Shown one piece after another: positions 52,731 through 61,198 of a stretch of 64,000 bases of DNA (its first letter is position 1; each line of letters starts with the position of its first letter). Under the pieces are notes generated by a model, which made no database searches, had not been told where the DNA came from, and saw nothing but the letters and a program-made list of their open reading frames with translations. The translations under genes were made by a program, and so were the position numbers. Source of the DNA: Bradyrhizobium sp. sBnM-33 (GTDB lineage: Bacteria; Pseudomonadota; Alphaproteobacteria; Rhizobiales; Xanthobacteraceae); assembly GCF_032917945.1 (NCBI RefSeq), contig NZ_CP136624.1, positions 4,092,001 through 4,156,000 of the forward strand. Direction: 5' to 3'.

Positions 52731-54407
52731 TTAGCGCCGGAAGCTGCCCATTCCCCCGAACGAACTGCGGGACGGACTTGCGGCAAAGCGCGGGCTGAAA
52801 GTTCTGCCGCCCATGCCGCCGCTGAAATGGCGCGGCGTGTTGGTGACAACGGGCCTGTTGGTGATCACGGGCTTGTTCACGACCCGGACCGGATTGCTGT
52901 TGATCCTGCCGGGCAGGGTCGTGACCTTGCCGGTGTTGCCGTTGTTGACAGGATTGGCGTTGATCTTGCCGGGCAGTGTCGTCACCTTGCCGGGGTTGCC
53001 GGCATTGATGGGTGTGCGGTTGATCTTGCCGGGCAGGGTAGTGATCTTGCCTGGATTGCCGTTGTTGTTGCCGCCATTGGCGGTGCTGATTGGCGACACA
53101 CCCTTCGCGGGCAGCGTGACAATCTTCGACGGCACCGGCATGTGACCGTGGGCGCCGAGATGGCCATTGAGGTTGCCCTTGGAAATCCCAAGGGTGGGCG
53201 AGTTGCCGATGTTGCCCGGCTTGAATGTCGGCGACTGCTTCGCCAGATGCGTGAACTGCATCAGCGGCACGGCCTTCGGCGCGACCTGCAGCTTCAGCGC
53301 GGACTTGGCGTAGGGGCTGTTGGAATAATTGTCGTGGAACGTCTTGTAGGCGAACGGCGAGTTGGCGACCACCGCCTTGTGCCACGCCGTCGCCATCCGC
53401 AAATTGCCGAGCAGCAGGCGGATGTGGTCGCACAGCGGATCGTGCGGATAAAGGCGGATGAATTCCTCATAGTACTCGGGCGAGCCTTCCGAGAGCACGT
53501 AGTCGTAAGCCTGGCGCACCGAACGCGACGGCAGATTCGCTGCGGTCTGGATGATCGGGCGGCGATCCGGCGCGCGGCCTGCGGCGACCGCGGTATCGCC
53601 GAAGAAATAGAAATCGGAAGTCAGCGACGAACTTTCCCACGGTGTCTGCTTTCCGGAGGTGGTGTTGTTCACTTCGAGCCGGACGCGCTTGAACAACTGC
53701 TCGATCGGCAGGTTCGGCTCGCGTGCGACATTCAGGAAAGCTGATGTATACGGGCTGTGATTGCCGTCGCCGTCCTGCGCTTCCATTCCTGGCGCGGTCG
53801 AGTAGCCGACGATCGAGCCTCGGGGCGCATCGACGATTGCCAAGCCCCGGCCGGCGTCGTTGATCTCGGGGAACGGATTGTTGCGGCAGGCGTCGAGCAC
53901 CACGATGCGCATCCGGCTCGGGATCGATTCCAGCGTGCCCATCACGTCGACCAGCCGGACCGAATTGCCGTCAAGATCGGAGGGCGAAGCGATCTTCGCA
54001 TCGACCGGAAGCAGATAGTTCTCACCTGCCACCTGCACGCCGTGACCGGCATAGTAGATCATGGCGACGGTGCCGGGGCCGCGCTCGGCGACTTTGGTGG
54101 AGAAATCCTGCACGACCTTGACCATGTCGCTGCGCGTCAGGTCGGTGGCCTGAGTGACCTCGAAGCCGGCAGAGTTCAAAAGCTGCGCCATCGATTGCGC
54201 GTCGTTGCCGGGATTGGCGAGCTTCGGCGCGATCTGGTAATTCGAATTGCCGATCACTAGCGCGACGCGCTGGTCCGCCGGCGGCGTTTGCATGCCGTTG
54301 CGGATGTCGACGTTCGGGGCTTCGGCCAACGCTGCACCGGTAACGGCGAAATTCAACAGGCCTGCCAGCAGGCCGGCACCCAATAGCAATGACTTAAAAC
54401 GGGACAT
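52731..54407 (-). CDS. Secreted caspase-family peptidase (peptidase C14) with repeat tail
   Basis: The 558-residue protein has a signal peptide (to about residue 28, TGAALAEA) and a caspase-like p20 domain with the His in YYAGHGVQV (His122) and the Cys in VVLDACRNNPF (Cys174); RVALVIGNSNY is the family opener. A helical region to about residue 400 follows, then a Gly/Asn/Pro-rich tail. Three 20-residue repeats of the type NPGKVTTLPGKINANPVNNG lie in the tail at about residues 444-503. Bacterial C14 proteases are cysteine peptidases with unclear physiological roles, some acting as effectors. Signal peptide implies export. Confidence 0.9.
   Translation of the reverse strand: MSRFKSLLLGAGLLAGLLNFAVTGAALAEAPNVDIRNGMQTPPADQRVALVIGNSNYQIAPKLANPGNDAQSMAQLLNSAGFEVTQATDLTRSDMVKVVQDFSTKVAERGPGTVAMIYYAGHGVQVAGENYLLPVDAKIASPSDLDGNSVRLVDVMGTLESIPSRMRIVVLDACRNNPFPEINDAGRGLAIVDAPRGSIVGYSTAPGMEAQDGDGNHSPYTSAFLNVAREPNLPIEQLFKRVRLEVNNTTSGKQTPWESSSLTSDFYFFGDTAVAAGRAPDRRPIIQTAANLPSRSVRQAYDYVLSEGSPEYYEEFIRLYPHDPLCDHIRLLLGNLRMATAWHKAVVANSPFAYKTFHDNYSNSPYAKSALKLQVAPKAVPLMQFTHLAKQSPTFKPGNIGNSPTLGISKGNLNGHLGAHGHMPVPSKIVTLPAKGVSPISTANGGNNNGNPGKITTLPGKINRTPINAGNPGKVTTLPGKINANPVNNGNTGKVTTLPGRINSNPVRVVNKPVITNRPVVTNTPRHFSGGMGGRTFSPRFAASPSRSSFGGMGSFRR
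52899..53078 (-). repeat. Three tandem 60-bp repeats within the caspase-like gene
   Basis: Units begin at 52899, 52959 and 53019, each opening GTTGATC(C/T)TGCCGGGCAG on the + strand. Each encodes a 20-residue unit with the pattern GK(V/I)TTLPG(K/R)IN. They differ by scattered substitutions, so they are an old in-frame tandem duplication that preserves the reading frame. Confidence 0.92.
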
Positions 54408-54578
54408 GGCTGCCTCCTCGGGCGAGACCTCGTTGCGAGATTTGCTGCTGGGACGCTAAGCCGGGTTCGGGCTGTCGTACGTGACCGCGATCACGGTTCA
54501 GCGTGCGGCGCTTCCACGCTTGCCGCCGCACGATACCGCTGACAATCTCGGGTTGCCGAACGGTCGAAGGAATCCAAA

Positions 54579-55613
54579 ATGGGCTTCGGGCTAAAGACCG
54601 CCACAGGAATTATCGCGGCCGTGCTGGGCACGGCGGCGCTGGCTCAGGCGAGCACGGTGTTCGCGCCGCTTGCGGCGGCATTGTTCATCATTGCGATTGT
54701 GTGGCCGATCCAGAAGCAGTTGCAGTTCTGGATGCCAAAACTTGCCGCGCTGGCGATCACCATCATCGCCACCGTGGCAATCTGCCTCGGTTTCGCCTCG
54801 CTCGCAGCCTGGGGATTTGGTCGGGTAGGGCAATCACTGCTCGCCGACCTGGCGCGCTACCAGGCCCTTTATGCGGCGACCGTAAATTGGCTGGACGGCC
54901 ACGGCGTCTCGGTTGCGGGGCTGTGGGCCGAACATTTTAACGTAAGCTGGCTGCTGCGCGCCACGCAATATGTCACCGGACGGGTGAACACGACTCTCAG
55001 CTTCTGGGTGATTGCGCTGGTTTACGTCATGCTGGGACTTCTCGAGGTCGAGAACGCCAGGCGAAACATCGAGCGGCTGGATAACCGTACCGCGGCACGC
55101 GTGCTGCTCGACGGCGGCGAAGCGACCGCGGCGAAATTCCGAAAGTACCTCCTGGTGCGGACGCAGATGAGCGCGGTCACCGGCCTGCTGGTCGGCAGCT
55201 TCGCCTGGATTACCGGGCTGCCATTCGCGTTCGAATGGGGCGTGATCGCCTTCGTGCTGAACTATATTCCGTTCATCGGCCCGTTCGTCGCGACACTGTT
55301 TCCGACCCTGCTGGCGATGACGCAGTTCGAAAGCTGGCCGGCGGTGCTTGGCGTGTTCGTATGCCTGAACATCATTCAATTCGCAGTCGGCAGCTACATC
55401 GAGCCGCGGGTGGCTGGCAGCCTGTTGTCGATCTCGCCAGTGGTGGTGCTGTTTGCGATCTTCTTCTGGACATTCCTGTGGGGCCTGTTCGGAACCTTCA
55501 TCGGCGTTCCCATCGCGCTCGCCATACTCACCTTCTGTGCCCAGCATCCGTCGAGCCGCTGGATTGCTGATCTGCTCGGCGGACCGGAGCCAGAGAAACC
55601 CGGCAAACTCTAG
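54579..55613 (+). CDS. AI-2E/PerM-family membrane transporter
   Basis: The 344-residue protein has 8 hydrophobic segments and the AI-2E features: TALAQASTVFAPLAAALFII at the N-terminus, GLPFAFEWGVIAFVLNYIPF and IGPFVATLFPTLLA mid-protein, and FGTFIGVPIALAILTF at the end. The family includes TqsA and PerM; substrates range from autoinducer-2 to ions, so no specific role is assigned. It is divergent from the caspase-like gene. Its TAG stop overlaps the convergent metallophosphoesterase stop. Confidence 0.9.
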   Translation: MGFGLKTATGIIAAVLGTAALAQASTVFAPLAAALFIIAIVWPIQKQLQFWMPKLAALAITIIATVAICLGFASLAAWGFGRVGQSLLADLARYQALYAATVNWLDGHGVSVAGLWAEHFNVSWLLRATQYVTGRVNTTLSFWVIALVYVMLGLLEVENARRNIERLDNRTAARVLLDGGEATAAKFRKYLLVRTQMSAVTGLLVGSFAWITGLPFAFEWGVIAFVLNYIPFIGPFVATLFPTLLAMTQFESWPAVLGVFVCLNIIQFAVGSYIEPRVAGSLLSISPVVVLFAIFFWTFLWGLFGTFIGVPIALAILTFCAQHPSSRWIADLLGGPEPEKPGKL

Positions 55614-57388
55614 TCGTCGACCTCGCCCTCGATCTCTACCCGCTCGGGCGGCAACAGGCCCAGCCGGCCATCCTGGCCGGCCGTCAGCGAGTGAATATAG
55701 AAGTACGTCGCCGCAGCGTCGGTCGCACCCATCACGGGCGACGGAGCGGAGATGATTTTTAGCCCGCCGCATGCGCCGATCCAGTCGATATGACGGTGGC
55801 CATGCATCACGACGGCGCGATCTCCCAGCGCTTCCAATCTGCGGACGAACCAACTGCCGTTGATCAGTGCCGTTCCGATGCGCTCGGAAAATGCGCTCAC
55901 CGGCATCGGATATTCCGCCAGGTGGTGGTGCAATGCGACGATCCAGCGCGCCCGCGGAAAATATCCGATGGCTGCCTCGAGGCGATGCGCCTGTTCGACG
56001 GATACCAGTCCGAGCGCGTTGGTGAAGGAAAAATGGGTCTTTGCATTTGAGTTCAGGATAGCTATTCCGAGGCCATCTTCCGCTTCTGGCGGCAGGATCA
56101 TCGGAAACTGGTCGTCGAAGAGGCTGCGCAGTGCGGCGACACGGCGCAAACCTCCAAACTCCGCAACGGCCACGATCGCGTCGCGGTGCAGCGCCAGCGC
56201 TCGTTGCAGCGTAGCCGCCGGTCTTCCCTTGGCATCGACGACGTGCACCCGCTCGCCTTGCACGGCCGCCATCGCCGACAGCGTCCGGATTTGCCGCAGC
56301 CGCTTGCCGGTGCTGAACGGCAGGTCGAGCCGGGCCGGATTGGCGCGGTCGACGATGTTGACGTCGTGATTGCCCGGCAACAGAATCGTGCGCGCGGCAA
56401 GCTCCGGGTGGCGCGCGAGCGCTTCGAGGATTAGCGCCCATTCGCTGGCGCGGCCGGCGTCGGTCATGTCGCCCGTGACCAGAACGTGATCGAGCGGATT
56501 GCTGGCGTGGATAGCGGCCAGTCGCGCGAGGATTCGATTGAGCCGGCCATTGCCGCGCGGGCCAGCCCGTCCGCTTTCGATGCGAAAGCCATATTGCTCG
56601 CCGATCACGTGAATATCCGACAGATGCGCAACGCGCCAGATCCGGCCTTCGGACGAGGCGGCATCGAACATGGCAAGATCGAGCGGTTGAGGCATGCCGG
56701 CATCGGCAAACCCCCAAACCAGCGATGCGACCGCCAGATAGCCTGCCATCAGTACAACGGCATTCGCAAGCGTGGGCACGGCGAGCCGATGCAGCAAGAG
56801 CAGATCGCTCCAGTCACCAGCCCAACGCGAGGCAGGCCAGGCGAGTATCGCGATCACCGCCGCGCATGCGGATAGCATGACACCGGCGCCAACCGAATTG
56901 GCGCTGCGCAAGCGCGCCCGGCCGCCAGGAGTGAAGTTTTTCCCTGCGATCAGTTCCGTCAAATGACGCAAGGCTTCGCGCGCAAACGCATAGCCGGGCT
57001 GCACCGCGAGTGCATTGAGCGACCAGAAATTGATCTCGGCGATCCGAAGCAGCGGGCGCCATCCGATCCATCCCACCGCAACAATTGCGGCCAGCAACAG
57101 CGCCGTGCCGACTTCGGTCAGCGCTGCAAGCTGTTCCGACAAGGTAGAAAGCCAGGCCGAAGCCAGCAATGGCGCCAGACCGAGCAACACCGACGGCAAC
57201 AACAGCAACACCGTCCAGGCGAACAAGAGCTTCGGCAAACTGATTTCAATCAGCAGGCTTCCGGCGATTGCCAGCAGCGATCGCTGTCCCGGACTGGCGG
57301 CATTGTCCTCGATATCGCCGTTGCGCGGATCGACCAGCATATTCTCTGCGGCTTTGGTGACGTGTCGCTCGGAGATCGGTTTCGCCAT
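55610..57388 (-). CDS. Membrane-anchored metallophosphoesterase
   Basis: The 592-residue protein has four transmembrane segments within residues 45-230 (VLLLLPSVLLGLAPLLASAW, VGTALLLAAIVAVGWIGW, VGAGVMLSACAAVIAILAW, LANAVVLMAGYLAVASLVWG), then a calcineurin-like domain. Its metal motifs are AHLSDIHVIG, VLVTGDMTDAG, ILLPGNHDVN, VALHHHLAEYP and VMHGHRHIDWIG. The active site probably faces the cytoplasm or periplasm; the substrate is unknown. Its stop codon shares the bases CTAG with the AI-2E stop. The AbgT gene lies 38 bp upstream on the same strand. Confidence 0.88.
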   Translation of the reverse strand: MAKPISERHVTKAAENMLVDPRNGDIEDNAASPGQRSLLAIAGSLLIEISLPKLLFAWTVLLLLPSVLLGLAPLLASAWLSTLSEQLAALTEVGTALLLAAIVAVGWIGWRPLLRIAEINFWSLNALAVQPGYAFAREALRHLTELIAGKNFTPGGRARLRSANSVGAGVMLSACAAVIAILAWPASRWAGDWSDLLLLHRLAVPTLANAVVLMAGYLAVASLVWGFADAGMPQPLDLAMFDAASSEGRIWRVAHLSDIHVIGEQYGFRIESGRAGPRGNGRLNRILARLAAIHASNPLDHVLVTGDMTDAGRASEWALILEALARHPELAARTILLPGNHDVNIVDRANPARLDLPFSTGKRLRQIRTLSAMAAVQGERVHVVDAKGRPAATLQRALALHRDAIVAVAEFGGLRRVAALRSLFDDQFPMILPPEAEDGLGIAILNSNAKTHFSFTNALGLVSVEQAHRLEAAIGYFPRARWIVALHHHLAEYPMPVSAFSERIGTALINGSWFVRRLEALGDRAVVMHGHRHIDWIGACGGLKIISAPSPVMGATDAAATYFYIHSLTAGQDGRLGLLPPERVEIEGEVDD

Positions 57389-57426
57389 TGCTCAATACCG
57401 CATCCTGCCGCTCTCGCCATCTCCGG

Positions 57427-58989
57427 CTAAACGCCCCAAGGCAGACCCAACAGGTACCACGCGATGAAAAGAAGCGTCCAAAGCGCGGACATCCAGAGCA
57501 CATAGGGCAGCATCAGCGCGATGACGGTGCCGACGCCTGCCTTGCGGTCGTACTTCTGGGCAAACCCGACAACCAGCGCGAAGTAAGGATTGAGCGGAGT
57601 GATCGAGTTCATCGGCCCGTCTCCGACCCGGTATGCAGCCACCACCGCCGCCGGATCGACGGCCAACTGCACGAACAGCGGGACGAACACCGGCGCAAAG
57701 ATCGCCCATGTCGCGATCGCCGGCGTGAAGACCAGATCGAGTATGGCAACCACCGCAATAAGCCCCAGCAACAGCCATAGCGGGCCGATGCTCGCGTCCT
57801 TCAGGGTATCCGCCATCTTGACCGCAAGCAGCGTCGGAATGTTGCTGTAGGTGAAGTAATCCACGAACTGGCTGATGACCAGGAACAGCAGGATCGTGCC
57901 GCCCATTCCGGAGACCGCCTTGGTCATAGCATCGATGACGTCGGTAGCGTGCCTGATCGTTCCCGCGCCGATGCCATAGGCGATCCCGGTCACCAGGAAC
58001 AAGATCATGACGAGACCGATCAGCCCGTTCATGAAGGGCGAATTGCCGACCAGCGCTCCAGTCGCTGGGTCGCGGAGAGGGGCCCATGGCGGCAGCGTCA
58101 GCAGGCAGAAGACCAGCGTGACAGCCAGTAGTCCTGCTGCGGCATACCTCAAGCCGCGCGTCTCTTGAGCGGAGAGTTGTCCGCCCTCGTGCGGGGGCAG
58201 CATCGCGCTGGCCTGATCCTCGCGATACGCGCCAAGGCGCGGTTCAATGATCCGCTCCGTGATCAGGGCAATCACGATCGTCAATACGACGACAGACATA
58301 ATCGAGAACCATAAATTGGCGGTTACTTCGATCGAGAGCGACGGTTTGACGATGTGAATGGCATCATTGGTCAGTTCGGTGAGGACGGCATCGAGCGGCT
58401 TGATCAGCATGTTCACGCTGAAGGCACTGGCTACCCCGGCGAAGCCTAGCGCCAGACCCGCCAGCGGATGCCGGCCGACGCTCATTAGCGCCGTGCCGGC
58501 CAGCGGGATCAGCACGAGGTAACCTGCATCGGAGGCTACGCTCGATAGGATCCCGACGAAGGCAAGAATGTAGGAAAGCGTCCAGCGCGGTGAGGCGGCG
58601 ACGAGCTTGCGGATGCAGGCGTTGACCAGGCCCGATTCCTCGGCGACACCGACGCCGATCATGGCGACGATCAGCAGTCCGACCGCGCTGAAGCCCATGA
58701 AGTTGGGCACCAGCCGCGTATAGATGTGCCTGATACCTTCCGTCGTCAGCAGGCTGTTGGCGCGGGCTGTCACGGTCTCCGTGCCGTGGGTCGCCGGGTT
58801 GATGATTTGGTAGGAAATCGACGCGTCGAGCAAATAGAGCAGGTGCGATGCGATCACGGCAATGGCGATCAGAATCAGGAAGATCAGAACCGGGTGGGGA
58901 ACGCTGTTGCCGATCCGCTCGATCGCGTCGAGCATGGCCGGCTTGGTTGCCCTGGCCGTTTCAGTGCTTGCTTCGCTTGCGCGGCGCAT
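57427..58989 (-). CDS. AbgT-family transporter (aminobenzoyl-glutamate / antimetabolite efflux)
   Basis: The 520-residue protein has about 11-13 hydrophobic segments. The conserved start is IERIGNSVPHPVLIFLILIA, and family motifs MLIKPLDAVLTELTNDAI and SLLTTEGIRHIYTRLVPNF are present; the later WAIFAPVFVPLFVQLAVDP and DGPMNSITPLNPYFALVVGF are diagnostic. AbgT proteins import p-aminobenzoyl-glutamate or export sulfonamides, so the direction of transport is undecided. It ends 38 bp before the metallophosphoesterase start. Confidence 0.92.
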   Translation of the reverse strand: MRRASEASTETARATKPAMLDAIERIGNSVPHPVLIFLILIAIAVIASHLLYLLDASISYQIINPATHGTETVTARANSLLTTEGIRHIYTRLVPNFMGFSAVGLLIVAMIGVGVAEESGLVNACIRKLVAASPRWTLSYILAFVGILSSVASDAGYLVLIPLAGTALMSVGRHPLAGLALGFAGVASAFSVNMLIKPLDAVLTELTNDAIHIVKPSLSIEVTANLWFSIMSVVVLTIVIALITERIIEPRLGAYREDQASAMLPPHEGGQLSAQETRGLRYAAAGLLAVTLVFCLLTLPPWAPLRDPATGALVGNSPFMNGLIGLVMILFLVTGIAYGIGAGTIRHATDVIDAMTKAVSGMGGTILLFLVISQFVDYFTYSNIPTLLAVKMADTLKDASIGPLWLLLGLIAVVAILDLVFTPAIATWAIFAPVFVPLFVQLAVDPAAVVAAYRVGDGPMNSITPLNPYFALVVGFAQKYDRKAGVGTVIALMLPYVLWMSALWTLLFIAWYLLGLPWGV

Positions 58990-59082
58990 GAAAGCCGTCC
59001 TTACCGAGCACGTCCTTCGAGGAGGCCGGCCACGCTATCTTCACCGCCGCCGGCCGGTCCTACGGACCTCGTCCGCCAGAGC

Positions 59083-59601
59083 TTAGGCGGCGCTCGTCTG
59101 TGGTGGCTGCTCGGCACTCGCCTTTGCGAGGGCTTCGCGAAGCTTCTGCTCCTTGCTGTCATCCAGGGAGGTCTTGAGCACGGTACCGCCAGCGTCCTGG
59201 ATCTCGCGCAGCACCTTGTCCGCCGTGATGTTCTTGACGAGGACAAACAGCGCAGCGTTGCCGGGCTGCAGGCTTGTCGAGAGCTCCTTCATGAAGGCGT
59301 CATCGATGCCGTAGTCGGACAGTGCGCCGCCAAGCGCGCCGGACGCCGCACCGAGAGCGACGCCCAGTATGGGATTGAGAAAGAGCACACCGATCAGCAG
59401 TCCCCAGAAGCTGCCCGATACGGCTCCGACCACTGTCGTGTTGACGAACTGATTGAGCTTGACGGGGCCGGCTTCCGTCTTCACCGCAATCACGGCATCG
59501 CTGATCGTGATCAGGTATTCCTTCTGCAATTTGAACAGGCGTTGCCGTACTTCTTCTGCCTTTGCTTCGGATGGATAGATGATTGCGATCAGATCTGACA
59601 T
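59083..59601 (-). CDS. DUF1269-family protein
   Basis: ATG 59601 (MSDLIAIIYPSEAKAEEVRQ) gives 172 residues; earlier in-frame starts up to 59847 add an unrelated leader. The features VVGAVSGSFWGLLIGVLFLN and GAASGALGGALSDYGIDDAF are those of DUF1269, a membrane-associated glycine-zipper family often near ion or stress genes. Two hydrophobic segments are present. The tail is rich in Lys/Ala. No function is assigned. Confidence 0.9.
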   Translation of the reverse strand: MSDLIAIIYPSEAKAEEVRQRLFKLQKEYLITISDAVIAVKTEAGPVKLNQFVNTTVVGAVSGSFWGLLIGVLFLNPILGVALGAASGALGGALSDYGIDDAFMKELSTSLQPGNAALFVLVKNITADKVLREIQDAGGTVLKTSLDDSKEQKLREALAKASAEQPPQTSAA

Positions 59602-60126
59602 CTTCGTATCCTCCAACTCGATGTGATGGATGGTCCGAGCCATACGCGGTGCGCGAGGGATCGACACCTTTCTGCGGCAGTGAAGTAAACGCCGCTTGTC
59701 GGGAAATCGGCCGACGAGGCCGATCCCGCAGAGCCGCGGTTTACCAACGGCAGGCAGCTTCGCCTTGGCCGCGCACGGCATAGTCTTGACCGTAGCACAA
59801 CCTGCGAGCGAGCGCATCACGGTTCGCTGATCGCTCTCATCAAACATGACAGCGCTCGGTCAAATTGGTCGCTAATTTGCGGAGGTTTGTCGATGCGGCG
59901 CCTTTGGCGTTCTCGTGATTCGTCACAAAGTTTTGTAGCTAAACACACCCGACAAAAACGTACTTTAAGGTTGTGTGATTGACTCGATGCACTTTCGAGC
60001 GTTACGGTACGTGCAAGTCAGACGAAGCTGAGGCGGTCAACGCAGGCCGTCTATCAGCGTGTAACTCGTGTTGCCGAACGGCTCGATCATCTGCGCGCAG
60101 CATGTCGAGTCGAGTGGAGGAGTCCG
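59602..60126. other. 525-bp divergent promoter region, nothing else recognised
   Basis: The DUF1269 and glutaminase genes face away from each other. A 30-codon frame at 59893-59982 after GGAGG lacks any protein-like features, so I do not call it. The 3' half is AT-richer than the flanks and may hold promoters. GTGGAGGAG precedes the glutaminase ATG at 60127. Confidence 0.55.
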
Positions 60127-61125
60127 ATGGACTCACCTTCGATTTCGGAATCACCCGAACGCCCCTACATCTCGACAGGACACCTGCCAGAACCCGAACT
60201 GGTGCAAGAGTTGGTGTCGGACGCGCACCGGCGCTTCAAGTCGAACGGAGACGGACAGAATTCACAAGTTTATCCGGCGCTCGCCAGGGTTCCGCGAGAG
60301 CTGTTCGGGGTCTGCGTCGTCGGCACCAGCGGGCGCGTCTACGAGGCCGGCGACACCGAATATGAATTCTCGATCATGAGCGTGTCGAAGCCGTTCGTGT
60401 TCGCGTTGGTCTGCGAGACGATCGGCCCGGAAGAGGCGCGTGCACGGCTCGGAGCGAATGCAACCGGTCTACCATTTAATTCCCTGGCAGCTATCGAGCA
60501 GGGCGGAGGCCGCACCAACCCGATGGTCAACGCGGGCGCGATCGCGACCACCAGCCTTGTCCCCGGCCTGACGATGGATGGCCAATGGCAATTCATTCAC
60601 GACGGGTTGTCGCGGTTTGCGGGGCGCAAGCTCACGCTCAATGAAGAAGTGTACGCCTCGGCATCGCAAACCAACTATCGCAACCGCAGTATCGCCCGGC
60701 TGCTGCAGAGCTACGACCGCATCTACTGCGACGCCAAGCAGGCGACCGATCTCTATACCAAGCAGTGCTCGCTGAATGTGAGCGCGCGGGATCTGGCGGT
60801 CATGGGCGCGACGTTGGCCGATGGCGGCGTCAATCCGGTCACCCGGCAGCGCGTAGTGGATGCTGCGGTCTGCCATTACGCGCTCACCGTGATGATAACA
60901 GCCGGATTGTACGAGACCTCGGGCGACTGGCTGTACGACATCGGCCTGCCGGGCAAGAGCGGGATCGGCGGCGGCATCGTCGCGGTCTCGCCGGGCAAGG
61001 GCGGCTTCGGCACCTTCGCGCCGCCGCTGGACGCGGCGGGCAACAGCGTGAAGGGCCAGCTCGCGGCGAAATTTCTGTCGCAGCGGCTGGGAATGGATCT
61101 GTTCGTATCGCAACCGGAAAACTGA
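60127..61125 (+). CDS. glsA: Glutaminase
   Basis: The 332-residue serine-dependent beta-lactamase-like glutaminase has the S-x-x-K motif SVSKPFVFAL (Ser85, Lys88), LPFNSLAAIEQGGGRTNPMV and NAGAIATTSLVPG, then YNRSIARLLQSYDRIY-like and VMITAGLYETSGDWLYDIG, PGKSGIGGGIVAVSPGKGGF. It hydrolyses glutamine to glutamate and ammonia. The length fits typical GlsA. The start is supported by a GGAGGAG element. Confidence 0.95.
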   Translation: MDSPSISESPERPYISTGHLPEPELVQELVSDAHRRFKSNGDGQNSQVYPALARVPRELFGVCVVGTSGRVYEAGDTEYEFSIMSVSKPFVFALVCETIGPEEARARLGANATGLPFNSLAAIEQGGGRTNPMVNAGAIATTSLVPGLTMDGQWQFIHDGLSRFAGRKLTLNEEVYASASQTNYRNRSIARLLQSYDRIYCDAKQATDLYTKQCSLNVSARDLAVMGATLADGGVNPVTRQRVVDAAVCHYALTVMITAGLYETSGDWLYDIGLPGKSGIGGGIVAVSPGKGGFGTFAPPLDAAGNSVKGQLAAKFLSQRLGMDLFVSQPEN

Positions 61126-61198
61126 AGCAGATGCAAAGAGGGACTTGATCGAGCCTACGGCTCATTGATCCGAAAACCGAGCAATTCGGGAGGACGCC

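Noticed and set aside
52899..53078. CRISPR-like repeat array
   Set aside because: The 60-bp units are contiguous, in frame within a protein and without spacers.
59893..59982. A 30-codon frame after GGAGG upstream of the glutaminase gene
   Set aside because: The product is basic and featureless and it lies in a promoter region; evidence is too weak.
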